From: an uncultured Clostridia bacterium
GTDB lineage: Bacteria > Bacillota > Clostridia > TANB77 > CAG-508
Length of the DNA: 31,388 bases
Direction of reading: 5' to 3'
Assembly: GCA_934101145.1 (NCBI GenBank)
Contig: CAKOPZ010000018.1
Coordinates: forward strand, 1-31,388
This document shows positions 1 to 7,781 of this stretch, piece after piece; positions within the stretch are counted from its first letter, which is position 1, and every line of letters begins with the position of its first letter. The notes under the pieces are model-generated. The model searched no databases, was not told the origin of the DNA, and worked only from the letters and a program-made list of their open reading frames with translations. Both the position numbers and the translations under genes were made by a program.

Positions 1-9
1 CAAAACATT

Positions 10-126
10 TCTGGTGATGATTACATGGAGGAAATACCTGTTCCCATTCCGAACACAGAAGTCAAGCTCCAATGTGCTGACGATATTTACGGGTTACCCT
101 GTTGAGAAAATAGGTTGTCGCCAGGA
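10..126 (+). rRNA. rrf: 5S ribosomal RNA
   Basis: The structural RNA of the large subunit. The conserved 5S core is readable: a TCTGGTGATGATTACATGG start, then CCATTCCGAACACAGAAGTCAAGC, and an end at GGTTGTCGCCAGGA that pairs with the start. Length is about 117 nt, normal for 5S. It sits 7 nt before a tRNA-Asn gene, so this is probably the 3' end of a 16S-23S-5S operon whose larger genes lie left of the window. The exact ends are approximate. Confidence 0.95.
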
Positions 127-133
127 TATATAT

Positions 134-445
134 TCCTCTTTAGCTCAGTTGGTAGAGCGCTCGGCTGTCGAGCAGATCGTAAGATCAAGAAGTTAGCAGC
201 TCTATAGGGAAACCTATAGATGAAAAAGGTGGCTAAGTCGGTGAAACTCGTAACAAGTAAGGTTGACGACAATACCGAGCAAGGCGAAAGCTATGTGTAG
301 AGACTTTACACCACCTACCTAAGTTAGTAAAATAATATGGTAAAGAGAAAGTCCAGACTACAAATTAGATAAATCTAATGCTAGTGAAAATTAGTGTAGT
401 GCAGTAACCGATAGGTCGTTGGTTCGAGTCCAACAAGGGGAGCCA
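134..445 (+). tRNA. tRNA-Asn(GTT), interrupted by a group I intron
   Basis: The exons are 134-168 and 405-445. Acceptor TCCTCTT (134-140) pairs with AAGGGGA (435-441), followed by discriminator G442 and an encoded CCA. The D arm (GCTC/GAGC) and T arm (GTTGG/CCAAC) are intact. Joining the exons gives the anticodon loop CTGTTAA, that is, anticodon GTT for asparagine, in an otherwise ordinary clostridial tRNA-Asn. The interruption falls between anticodon positions 35 and 36. The 5' exon ends in U and the intron ends in G, as group I splicing requires. The gene is likely cotranscribed with the upstream rRNA genes, so functional tRNA-Asn from this copy depends on self-splicing. Other tRNA-Asn copies may exist outside the window. 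Confidence 0.93.
169..404 (+). ncRNA. Group I intron (IC3-like) in tRNA-Asn
   Basis: A self-splicing ribozyme of 236 nt. The 5' exon CUGU (165-168) can pair with intron GCAG (172-175), putting a U.G wobble at the splice site (P1). P2 is an 8-bp stem, 201-208/213-220, capped by a GAAA tetraloop. P3 is GGTGG 228-232 with CCACC 311-315. P4 is TCGGT 238-242 with ACCGA 274-278. P5 is TCGT 248-251 with ACGA 266-269. The P7 strands are GACT at 302-305, within the hallmark TGTAGAGACT, and AGTCC at 350-354, after AAAGAGAA. P9 is ACTACA 356-361 with TGTAGT 395-400, enclosing two hairpins. The terminal G is at 404. The order and wording of the core match, from memory, the Azoarcus tRNA-Ile intron. It encodes no endonuclease. 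Confidence 0.92.
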
Positions 446-450
446 TAACA

Positions 451-494
451 AAAAACTCTAAAACGTTGAAATATCAATATTTTAGAGTTTTTTT
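451..494 (+). terminator. Terminator after tRNA-Asn / rRNA operon
   Basis: An 11-bp stem pairs AAACTCTAAAA (453-463) with TTTTAGAGTTT (480-490), with an inner TTGA/TCAA pairing, and runs straight into a T tract. It lies a few bases after the CCA of tRNA-Asn and fits a rho-independent end of the rRNA-tRNA transcript. Confidence 0.85.
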
Positions 495-631
495 ATTTGA
501 TTTATAATGCAATATTAATGCAGTAAGATTTTAAAAAAGTATAGGCGTAACTGTACATTTAAATTATACAATAGACAAAATTCGACACAAAATAGTTCAA
601 AAATGTTATATAATATTAAATGGTGATAGAT

Positions 632-1006
632 ATGATAAAAAAATGTAAAATTTGTGACAAAGTGTTTGAAACTAAAAGTTCAACAAGAATATATTGCTAT
701 GAATGTAGTGGTAATTCTACTAGAAATGATAATGAAACCAGAAAACATCAAAAAACAATATTAAGAAGAAATATGAAATTACAAGCAATAAAAATGTTGG
801 GAGGAAAATGTTCTATTTGTGGTTATAATAAATGTGTTGATGCATTAGAATTTCATCATATAAATCCTAAAGAAAAAGAATTTAAACTGGGCTCAGGTAA
901 CACAATGTCATGGGAAGAATATAAAAATGAATTAAAAAAATGTATTTTAGTTTGCTCAAACTGCCATAAAGAAATCCATAGTAAAATGGGATATACTATG
1001 GATTAA
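632..1006 (+). CDS. HNH endonuclease family protein, 124 aa
   Basis: A small stand-alone nuclease-like protein. The N-terminal third carries a CxxC...CxxC pair (CKICDKVF, CYEC), probably a zinc knuckle. The C-terminal half has the HNH fold signature: CSICG, then LEFHHINP with the double histidine, then a VCSNCHKEIH end with the second CxxC. Such proteins cleave DNA with a single metal ion. I choose ATG 632 because GGTG lies 6 nt before it; the upstream ATG at 620 has no ribosome binding site. It stands alone between the rRNA/tRNA terminator and convergent coaD. It could be a free-standing homing-type nuclease linked to the nearby intron, a phage remnant, or an unrelated HNH protein; the sequence does not decide. 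Confidence 0.8.
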   Translation: MIKKCKICDKVFETKSSTRIYCYECSGNSTRNDNETRKHQKTILRRNMKLQAIKMLGGKCSICGYNKCVDALEFHHINPKEKEFKLGSGNTMSWEEYKNELKKCILVCSNCHKEIHSKMGYTMD

Positions 1007-1009
1007 ATT

Positions 1010-1471
1010 TTAAATTATTTCTAATATTTCTTTGGGTAAATACTTTGATACATCTTTATTGTATGATATTAGTTCTGCAACCATACTTGAACTTATAAAG
1101 TCTAGATTGCCTGCTCTAAAGTAGATAGTGTCTAAATCAGATATTTCTTGATTTACTTGTGAAAGATTTTCTTCATATGCGTAATCAGTATCATTTCTAA
1201 GACCTCTAATTAAAAAATTTGAATTATATTTTAATGCAATATCTACTGTCAAAGAATTATATGTAATAACTTCGACATTGTGTAATTGCTCATTTTTTAA
1301 TGTCTTTTCTATTGCAGATTTCATAAGCAATGAATCAAATCTTCTTTTTTTCTGATAATTTATACCTATACCTACAATCACTTTATCAAATACTTTAGAT
1401 GCTGTTTTTATAATATGCAGATGACCATTTGTAAAAGGATCAAAGCTACCTGAATAAAAACCTATTTTCAT
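1010..1471 (-). CDS. coaD: Phosphopantetheine adenylyltransferase
   Basis: Transfers AMP from ATP to 4'-phosphopantetheine, giving dephospho-CoA, the fourth step of coenzyme A synthesis in the cytosol. The protein opens with the nucleotidyltransferase motif GSFDPFTNGH, whose TxGH histidine binds ATP. It has the conserved IRGLRNDTDYAYE block and ends with ISSSMVAELI. At about 153 residues it matches the family. Four more residues could be read from an ATG at 1483, but AAGGA directly abuts that codon, and the family starts at M-K-I-G, so 1471 is preferred. It is the last gene of a leftward cluster after the DUF2752 and TM2 genes and converges on the HNH gene, with only 3 nt between their stops. 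Confidence 0.95.
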   Translation of the reverse strand: MKIGFYSGSFDPFTNGHLHIIKTASKVFDKVIVGIGINYQKKRRFDSLLMKSAIEKTLKNEQLHNVEVITYNSLTVDIALKYNSNFLIRGLRNDTDYAYEENLSQVNQEISDLDTIYFRAGNLDFISSSMVAELISYNKDVSKYLPKEILEII

Positions 1472-1526
1472 AATCAATCTCATTCCTTTCTTGTCTTTAA
1501 TAATATCTCTGATGAAGAGAATAAAT

Positions 1527-1892
1527 TTAATGCAAGTTATTTATAATCATACTTAATAACAAGGAAAACAAAATCACAATAATAACATATTTATTTGATA
1601 ATTTTTTTAGGATAAATGGAATATAAATCCACTTATTAAAAAATATTTCAGATAATAATACCATTATTGTAATTATCATAAAGGCAAATAAGGGAATAGA
1701 TAAAATATTATAATTAAATGCTTCAATAAAATTAAGAGATAGTATAGAATTAAATGCTCTTGTCATACCACAAGAAGGACAGTAAATACCAGTTACTTGC
1801 CAAAATAAGCAAGTAACTGGTATTAGTTTTATCATTAACAAAAATAAAATTAAGATTATTAAAATAAAAATATTTTTAGATCTATTATTCAT
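1527..1892 (-). CDS. DUF2752 family membrane protein
   Basis: A 121-residue membrane protein with about three hydrophobic segments (roughly 8-30, 60-82 and 95-117). Between the first and second lies the family signature CPSCGMTRAF, a CxxCGxTR motif typical of DUF2752. The function of the family is unknown to me; the cysteine pair suggests metal or redox chemistry at the membrane face, which is inference. A good Shine-Dalgarno (AAAGGA) precedes the ATG. It lies 21 nt downstream of the TM2-domain gene and is probably cotranscribed with it; the two families are often neighbours. Confidence 0.88.
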   Translation of the reverse strand: MNNRSKNIFILIILILFLLMIKLIPVTCLFWQVTGIYCPSCGMTRAFNSILSLNFIEAFNYNILSIPLFAFMIITIMVLLSEIFFNKWIYIPFILKKLSNKYVIIVILFSLLLSMIINNLH

Positions 1893-1913
1893 TAATGATT
1901 CCTTTCAATTAAA

Positions 1914-2291
1914 TTAATCTACTAAAGGATTTCCATTTCCGTCAACATTTATACTACCTGTTAAGATAAGAATTCCTTCAATTAATCCCCAAATACTTGA
2001 GATAAATGCACCAAAGCCACAAGTTAAAAGTGTAATTAATAATTGTGCAATTGCTTTTCCTGTATAACCTAAATAAAAATTATGAACACCAAATGATCCT
2101 AAAAATATTCCTAGTAATCCTGCTGCAATTTTTGACTTTGGTGTAGGTTGCACAGTAGATGAAGTATTTGTTGCTTGGGCTGGTTCAGATTTTGGTTCTT
2201 CTTGTGTAGTTGTATTTTCAAATTTTACCTTGCAGTCTTCGCATAGTTCTTGTCCATCATCTATTGGTCTTCCACATTGTTTACAAAACAT
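1914..2291 (-). CDS. TM2 domain protein with N-terminal zinc ribbon
   Basis: A 125-residue protein. Residues 1-20 form a zinc ribbon, CKQCG...CEDC. Next comes a Thr/Ser/Pro/Gln-rich linker (about 25-55), then a TM2 domain with two membrane helices joined by the characteristic G-x-H-N-F-Y-L-G-Y turn. Residues 110-125 are a short polar tail. The role of TM2 proteins is not settled. AGGAGG precedes the ATG with good spacing, and a convincing promoter lies just upstream. It is the first gene of the leftward TM2-DUF2752-coaD cluster. Confidence 0.9.
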   Translation of the reverse strand: MFCKQCGRPIDDGQELCEDCKVKFENTTTQEEPKSEPAQATNTSSTVQPTPKSKIAAGLLGIFLGSFGVHNFYLGYTGKAIAQLLITLLTCGFGAFISSIWGLIEGILILTGSINVDGNGNPLVD

Positions 2292-2326
2292 AATAAATCC
2301 TCCTCTTTTAAATTCTATATACCTAT

Positions 2327-2354
2327 ATTATACATTATTCTACAATTTTTGCAA
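2327..2354 (-). promoter_or_regulatory. Sigma-A promoter for the TM2-DUF2752-coaD cluster
   Basis: Reading leftward, the -35 is TTGCAA (2354-2349), followed by a 16-bp spacer and the -10 TATAAT (2332-2327), about 35 nt before the TM2 start codon. Sequence match only. Confidence 0.6.
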
Positions 2355-2433
2355 TATACTTTAATTATTTATTTTTAGATAAATTGATAAATTTTGTCTT
2401 TAATAACTTTATTGTAATATTATGGTATATAAC

Positions 2434-2462
2434 TTGACTTGAGAACATAAATGTAATAAGAT
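2434..2462 (+). promoter_or_regulatory. Possible promoter for murB
   Basis: TTGACT (2434-2439), a 17-bp spacer and TAAGAT (2457-2462), about 40 nt before the murB start. The -10 matches only four of six consensus bases. The -35 lies in a 13-nt string, ACTTGACTTGAGA, that recurs at 9998-10010. Confidence 0.4.
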
Positions 2463-2502
2463 TAAGTTGAATTTTTGAAATTTACTTTAGGGAGGTTTGG
2501 AC

Positions 2503-3564
2503 ATGATGGATAAGGAAAAAATAAAGAATGTATTAATCAAAAAAATACCAGAAAATCAAGTGTTTATAGATGAGCCTATGAGCAAACATACTTCTTTTAA
2601 AATAGGTGGAAATGCTGATTTGTTTGTAAAAATAAAAAATGTCGATGAGCTTATTTATGCAATAAATTTTGCTAGAGAGAATGGAATAAATGTAACTGTT
2701 ATAGGAAATGGAAGTAACATTTTAGTCAAAGATAACGGAATTAGAGGTATAGTTTTAAAAATTGAAATAGATAATATTTCAATTCAAAGATATAATTTGT
2801 CAAATAAAGCTAAAAATCTTTTTACGAAAGATGTCATTACTAAAGACATTGATATATCAGCATTTGAAAAAGTTGTGGTAAATGTAGGAGCTGGAGTAAA
2901 AAATGGGACTTTGGCTCAAAAACTTGCAAAAGAAAATGTAGCTGGATTTGAATTTGCAGCAGGAATTCCTGGAACAATAGGTGGAGCTGTAAAAATGAAT
3001 GCAGGAGCATATGGTGGAGAGATGAGTGATATTGTGTTTTCAACTACTTGCTTAGATTTGGAAGATTTTGATATTGTTAATTTAAAGAGTAATATTGATG
3101 ATATAGAAATAAATGAGACTAAAAATATTACATCTTTAGCAGTAATTACACTTAATAATGAGGAGCAGAAATTTTCATATAGACATAGTATTTTCATGGA
3201 AAAGAAATATATTATTTTAGAGACAAAATTGCTGCTAAATGAAGGAAATTATAAAGATATAAAGGCTAAGATGGATGAAAATTTATCGAGCAGAGCCGAA
3301 AAACAACCATTGCAAATGCCAAGTGCTGGAAGTACCTTTAAAAGAGGAGAGGACTTTATTACTGCAAAAATTATAGATGAATGTGGACTTAAAGGATATT
3401 CTATTGGAGGTGCACAGGTCTCGGAAAAACATGCAGGGTTTATTGTTAATACAGGAAATGCTACAGCACAGGATGTAATAGATTTAATAAATTATGTTAA
3501 AGAAACAGTACATAAAAAAACTGGTAGAAAAATAGAACTTGAAATTGAAATTCTAGGGGATTGA
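2503..3564 (+). CDS. murB: UDP-N-acetylenolpyruvoylglucosamine reductase
   Basis: A cytosolic flavoenzyme that reduces UDP-GlcNAc-enolpyruvate to UDP-MurNAc with NADPH, the second committed step of peptidoglycan synthesis. FAD-binding motifs: HTSFKIGGNADLFV, then IGNGSNILV, then the GIPGTIGGAVKMNAGAYGGE stretch. Catalytic motifs: YRHSIF (substrate arginine), AGSTFKR (the serine proton donor) and a C-terminal Glu-rich strand. It is a type II enzyme of about 353 residues, longer than the usual 300, with extra polar segments near residues 90-115 and 190-220. AGGGAGG (2489-2495) lies 7 nt before ATG 2503; a TTG at 2497 is too close to it. It is followed by yvcK, as in many Firmicutes, but without rapZ between them. 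Confidence 0.96.
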   Translation: MMDKEKIKNVLIKKIPENQVFIDEPMSKHTSFKIGGNADLFVKIKNVDELIYAINFARENGINVTVIGNGSNILVKDNGIRGIVLKIEIDNISIQRYNLSNKAKNLFTKDVITKDIDISAFEKVVVNVGAGVKNGTLAQKLAKENVAGFEFAAGIPGTIGGAVKMNAGAYGGEMSDIVFSTTCLDLEDFDIVNLKSNIDDIEINETKNITSLAVITLNNEEQKFSYRHSIFMEKKYIILETKLLLNEGNYKDIKAKMDENLSSRAEKQPLQMPSAGSTFKRGEDFITAKIIDECGLKGYSIGGAQVSEKHAGFIVNTGNATAQDVIDLINYVKETVHKKTGRKIELEIEILGD

Positions 3565-3705
3565 TAATTGATAGAGAAAATGATAGATTTATAACTTCTT
3601 TTAAAACATTTGAGTTTTTATTGTAATGAAAATTCAAATATTTAGTAATTATAGATATGCATGTTATAAAATTTAAGGAATAAATATTGAAAGGATATAA
3701 GAATT

Positions 3706-5211
3706 ATGAAAGGCTTTTTTAGTTGGTTTAAGCAAAAGACAAAAATGAAGAGATGGTTAGTTCTAATGCTAATAGGAATTTTACTTTGCTGTTATGGAAT
3801 GGCAACAATACTTACAAGTAAGCAAATGGCTTTTGAAAGTGTTGCAAAAATTATTGCAATTTTTGTTGCAGGATTTATTTGTGTTATTGTTAGTGTTGTT
3901 TCAATACAAAGGAGAACTCTTGAGCTTTTAGTTACAGATACTGATAACAGAGCAAAAGAAGATGAGTCAAAGGTTAAATCTTTGATTTACAATAAAAAGG
4001 TATATCATCAAGGACCAAAGATAGTTGCAATTGGTGGAGGGGCAGGATTAAATGCTGTTTTAAAGGGTGTAAAAAAATATACTGATAATATCACAGCTAT
4101 TGTTACAGTGTCTGATTATGGCGAAGCTAAAACGGATTCAAGAAAGATACTGGAAACTCTTCCATTAAATGATGTTAAGGATAGCTTGATTGCTCTTGCT
4201 GAAAATGAAGAACAAATGGATAAATTATTAAATTACAATTTTACAAATGGACAACTTAGAAATTTGTGCTTTGGAGATATTTATTTACATGCAATGAATA
4301 GAGTGTGTGGGGATTTTACAGAATCTATTAAACAATCAGATCAAATTTTAAATATTACAGGCAAAGTACTTCCTGTAACACTTGATGAAATAGATATTTG
4401 TGCTGAACTTGAAAATGGTACTGTGATTGAAAGCAGAGATAAGATACCAGAAATGGTTAATGAAACTACAAGCAAAATTAATAGAGTGTTTATTAATCCT
4501 TCAAATTGTAGACCAGCGCCTGGTGTTTTAGAGGCAATTGCTGAGGCTGATGCAATTATTATAGGACCTGGTAGTTTATATACAAACATCATTCCAAACC
4601 TGCTGGTTAAAGGTGTTGCAAAGGCTATAAAAGAAAGTAATGCGTTTAAGATATATGTAAGTAATTTAATGACAGAACCTGGACAAACAGATAATTTTAC
4701 TTTGTCTGATCATATTAGAACTATACATGATCATGTAGGAAAAGGTGTTATTGATTATTGTATTTATGATACAGGTGAGATAGTTCCTGAATTTATTCGT
4801 AGGTATAATATGGAAGGTGCAGAGCTTGTCGAACAAGATACTTCAAAGGCTAAAATCGAGGGTATATATCTTCTTCAAAGAAATTTGTCATGCATTGATG
4901 GAAAATACATCAGACACAATCCTGAAGCAATTGGAGCATCAATTATAGAGCTTATATGTGATGATCTTAAATTTAAAGATATGCAAAATGATACTCAATA
5001 TGTAATGTTAAATGACAAATTAAAAGATACTAAAAAGACAATGAAGGCAGAAGCTAAGGAAATTGCTAAGAATAACAATTCAAAGAAAAAGCAAAAAGAA
5101 ACTCAAAGAAAAAGTAAGTTTTTTAAGAAATATCAAGAAAGAATAGACTCAATTAAGGAGTCAGATTTGAAATTAAAACAGAAAGCACAAAAACAGAAAA
5201 ATATAAAGTAA
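3706..5211 (+). CDS. yvcK: YvcK family gluconeogenesis factor, membrane-anchored form
   Basis: YvcK proteins (CofD-like fold) bind UDP-GlcNAc and are needed for cell-wall homeostasis on gluconeogenic carbon sources. Residues 17-68 form two membrane helices, an extension seen in many clostridial members. The core starts near residue 103 with GPKIVAIGGGAGLNAVLKG and continues with TVSDYGEAKTDSRK, NCRPAPGVLEAI and IIGPGSLYTNIIPNLLV. The last 65 or so residues are a Lys-rich, probably disordered or coiled tail. The usual SDYGGSSG-like turn reads SDYGEAKTDS here. The usual partners rapZ and whiA are not adjacent: murB is before it and a glycogen debranching enzyme after it. Confidence 0.93.
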   Translation: MKGFFSWFKQKTKMKRWLVLMLIGILLCCYGMATILTSKQMAFESVAKIIAIFVAGFICVIVSVVSIQRRTLELLVTDTDNRAKEDESKVKSLIYNKKVYHQGPKIVAIGGGAGLNAVLKGVKKYTDNITAIVTVSDYGEAKTDSRKILETLPLNDVKDSLIALAENEEQMDKLLNYNFTNGQLRNLCFGDIYLHAMNRVCGDFTESIKQSDQILNITGKVLPVTLDEIDICAELENGTVIESRDKIPEMVNETTSKINRVFINPSNCRPAPGVLEAIAEADAIIIGPGSLYTNIIPNLLVKGVAKAIKESNAFKIYVSNLMTEPGQTDNFTLSDHIRTIHDHVGKGVIDYCIYDTGEIVPEFIRRYNMEGAELVEQDTSKAKIEGIYLLQRNLSCIDGKYIRHNPEAIGASIIELICDDLKFKDMQNDTQYVMLNDKLKDTKKTMKAEAKEIAKNNNSKKKQKETQRKSKFFKKYQERIDSIKESDLKLKQKAQKQKNIK

Positions 5212-5225
5212 GATAGGAGAAACTA

Positions 5226-7250
5226 ATGATGGAAAAGGAAAAGATCACTTTAGAAAAGGGCTTGCAAAGAGAATGGATTGTAACAAATGGAATTGGTGGA
5301 TATGCAAGTTCTACAATAGTTGGAGTAAACACTAGAAAATATCATGGACTTCTTATAGCACCTTTTAATGCACCTGGCTGTAGAAATTTGATTTTATCTA
5401 AACTTGATGAAAGCATAAAAATAGATGATAAGGAATATAAGCTATATTCTAATATTTGCAAGGATTACATTTCCGATGGATATAAAAATATAATTTCATT
5501 TGAAAAAGAATATATGCCAATTTTTACATACAGAGTTGAAGATGTAATTGTTAAAAAGTTTATATGTATGGAATATGGAAAAAATACTACTGTTGTGTAT
5601 TATTATATAAAAAATCAAAATAGTAATACAAAGCTTACTCTTGCGCCAATTGTAAATTGCAGAGATTTTCATAGTGTTAATAATAAAGAACACATAAACT
5701 TAATGCAAGATGTAAAAAACAACAAAGTTAAAATGGTTGTAAATGACAATACACAACATCCAATTTACATGAATTTATCAGATGGAACATACATTAAACA
5801 TGATGGGGATATGTTTAGAGGAATGTACTACATAGAAGAGGAAAAACGTGGACAAGAAGCAGTTGAAAACCATGTAGTACCTGGTAGATACGAAGTAGAG
5901 CTTGCACCAAATGAAGAAAAATATATTTCATTTGTGTGCTCTTTGGAAGAAAATATCGAAGAAAAAGATGGAAGAGAGATTATAAGCAAGGAAGTAATAA
6001 GATTTAGTGAGCTTACATATGATAGTGAACTTTTAGATCCTAAAGTAAAAGAAAGTACAAATCCTGAATATGTAAGTTTGGTAAAAGAATATATTACTGC
6101 ATCAGATAATTTTGTTGTATATAGACCTTCTTTTGCTTTATATACACTTATTGCAGGATACCCATGGTTTTTAGATTGGGGACGTGATAGTTTAATTTCC
6201 TTTGAAGGTTTACTTTTGAAATCAAAAAGATACAATGTTGCAAGAGAGGTTTTGCTTACATGTATTAGAGATATGAAATATGGATTAATTCCAAATGGAT
6301 ATTCCGGATATGATAATAGACCTTTATATAATAGTGCTGATGCATCACTTCTATTATTTGAGCAAGTAAAGAAATATCTAAACTATACAGGAGAATACGA
6401 ATGGATTAAGGATAATATTTATCCATCTTTAGAAAAAGTAATTGAAGCATATACAGGAAAAATTGACATAGATGGAAACAACATTTATATGGATGATGAT
6501 TATTTAATTTCTTCTGGAACAGAAAATATACAAAATACCTGGATGGATGCAAAAATAGGAGATTATGTTGTTACTCCACGAAATGGAAAAGCAGTTGAAA
6601 TAAATAGCATGTGGTACAATGCTTTAAAGATAATGGAAGAACTTACAATTCTTACAAAAGGCAAGAAGGATGCGAGAAAATATGCTGATATGGCAGAAAG
6701 ATGCAAAGATTCATTTGAAGCTAAATTTTATAATAAACGTAGAAAATGCTTATATGATGTACTTGGAGATAGCAAAATAAGACCAAATCAATTGTTTAGT
6801 TTATCACTTTCATATCCTGTAATAGATCCAAGCTCTGAAATTGCAAATGATATTATAAGTACAGTAGAAAAGAAATTACTTACACCATATGGACTTAAGA
6901 CACTTGCAAAAGGTGAAGAAGGTTACAAGGAAAGCTATGAAGGCGATATGGTTAAAAGAGATATGAGTTATCATCAAGGAACAATATGGCCATGGCTTTT
7001 AGGTTTATATTATGATGCATTAGACAATATGATTAAATCAGAAAAAAAGAAATCTACAAAGCAAGAACTAGAGAAAAAGAGACAGGAATTTAAAGAAGAA
7101 GTAAGAAAAACATTTGTGCAAGAAATGAATGAAAATAGCACAGTTGGAAACATTAGAGAGTTATATTCTAAAATAGGAAAAGATTACAAGCCGGATGGTA
7201 CATTTGCGCAAGCATGGAGTGTTTCTGAGATATTTAGAATTATATTATAA
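5226..7250 (+). CDS. Glycogen debranching enzyme (amylo-alpha-1,6-glucosidase)
   Basis: Removes alpha-1,6 branches during glycogen breakdown in the cytosol. Residues about 10-230 form the N-terminal debranching domain, opening with REWIVTNGIGGYASSTIVG and NTRKYHGLL. Residues about 290-674 are the catalytic (alpha/alpha)6 domain, with WFLDWGRDSLISFEGLLL carrying the catalytic acid, YNSADASLLLFE, and SYHQGTIWPWLLG near the end. The length of 674 fits the bacterial single-function type. Charged Lys/Glu-rich helices lie at about 595-630. AGGAGA precedes the ATG; a second ATG follows directly. It starts 15 nt after yvcK and 30 nt before the ruvC start, so it probably shares their transcript. Confidence 0.93.
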   Translation: MMEKEKITLEKGLQREWIVTNGIGGYASSTIVGVNTRKYHGLLIAPFNAPGCRNLILSKLDESIKIDDKEYKLYSNICKDYISDGYKNIISFEKEYMPIFTYRVEDVIVKKFICMEYGKNTTVVYYYIKNQNSNTKLTLAPIVNCRDFHSVNNKEHINLMQDVKNNKVKMVVNDNTQHPIYMNLSDGTYIKHDGDMFRGMYYIEEEKRGQEAVENHVVPGRYEVELAPNEEKYISFVCSLEENIEEKDGREIISKEVIRFSELTYDSELLDPKVKESTNPEYVSLVKEYITASDNFVVYRPSFALYTLIAGYPWFLDWGRDSLISFEGLLLKSKRYNVAREVLLTCIRDMKYGLIPNGYSGYDNRPLYNSADASLLLFEQVKKYLNYTGEYEWIKDNIYPSLEKVIEAYTGKIDIDGNNIYMDDDYLISSGTENIQNTWMDAKIGDYVVTPRNGKAVEINSMWYNALKIMEELTILTKGKKDARKYADMAERCKDSFEAKFYNKRRKCLYDVLGDSKIRPNQLFSLSLSYPVIDPSSEIANDIISTVEKKLLTPYGLKTLAKGEEGYKESYEGDMVKRDMSYHQGTIWPWLLGLYYDALDNMIKSEKKKSTKQELEKKRQEFKEEVRKTFVQEMNENSTVGNIRELYSKIGKDYKPDGTFAQAWSVSEIFRIIL

Positions 7251-7280
7251 CAAATGAAATAATTTATGGGGGCAGACATT

Positions 7281-7766
7281 TTGAGAATTTTAGGAATAGA
7301 TCCTGGGTTTGCAATTACAGGATACAGTATTATAGATTACATAGGAAACAAATTTAAACTTATAACTTCAGGAGCGGTTTTGACACAGGCAGGAGAGTCA
7401 TTTCCACTTAGATTGTTAAAGCTAAACAATGATTTAGAGCAAATTATAGACACATACAAGCCTGATGCAATATCTGTTGAAGAATTGTTTTTTAATAACA
7501 ATGCTAAAACAGCTATAAATGTTGCACAAGCAAGAGGAGTTATATTAGTTGTTGGATGCAGAAAAAATGTTCCAACATACGAATATACACCACTTCAGAT
7601 AAAGCAATCTGTTGTTGGATATGGTAGAGCAGATAAAATACAAGTTCAAAAAATGGTTAAGGCAATATTAAAGGTTGACAAATTACCAAAACTTGATGAT
7701 ACAACAGATAGCATGGCAGCAGCAATTTGCCATGCACATTCTGCTAGATTTTCACAAAAATTATAA
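7281..7766 (+). CDS. ruvC: Holliday junction resolvase RuvC
   Basis: An endonuclease that resolves four-way DNA junctions in recombination. The protein has the RNase H-like fold of the family: LGIDPG with the first catalytic Asp, VEELFF with the catalytic Glu near residue 66, and the C-terminal DDTTDSMAAAICHAH with the last two acids. I choose TTG 7281 because it gives the canonical start M-R-I-L-G-I-D-P-G and GGGGG (7268-7272) lies 8 nt before it. The in-frame ATG at 7266 has no ribosome binding site. Length is 161 aa. ruvA and ruvB, often next, are absent; holA follows after 15 nt. Confidence 0.95.
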   Translation: MRILGIDPGFAITGYSIIDYIGNKFKLITSGAVLTQAGESFPLRLLKLNNDLEQIIDTYKPDAISVEELFFNNNAKTAINVAQARGVILVVGCRKNVPTYEYTPLQIKQSVVGYGRADKIQVQKMVKAILKVDKLPKLDDTTDSMAAAICHAHSARFSQKL

Positions 7767-7781
7767 AGGAGGACAAGCCAA

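Noticed and set aside
169..404. Group II intron or an archaeal-type bulge-helix-bulge tRNA intron
   Set aside because: P3, P4, P5, P7 and P9 pairings, U at the 5' exon end and G at the intron end fit group I; no domain V or bulge-helix-bulge is seen.
2497..2502. TTG 2497 as the murB start
   Set aside because: Only 1 nt separates it from the Shine-Dalgarno; ATG 2503 has proper spacing.
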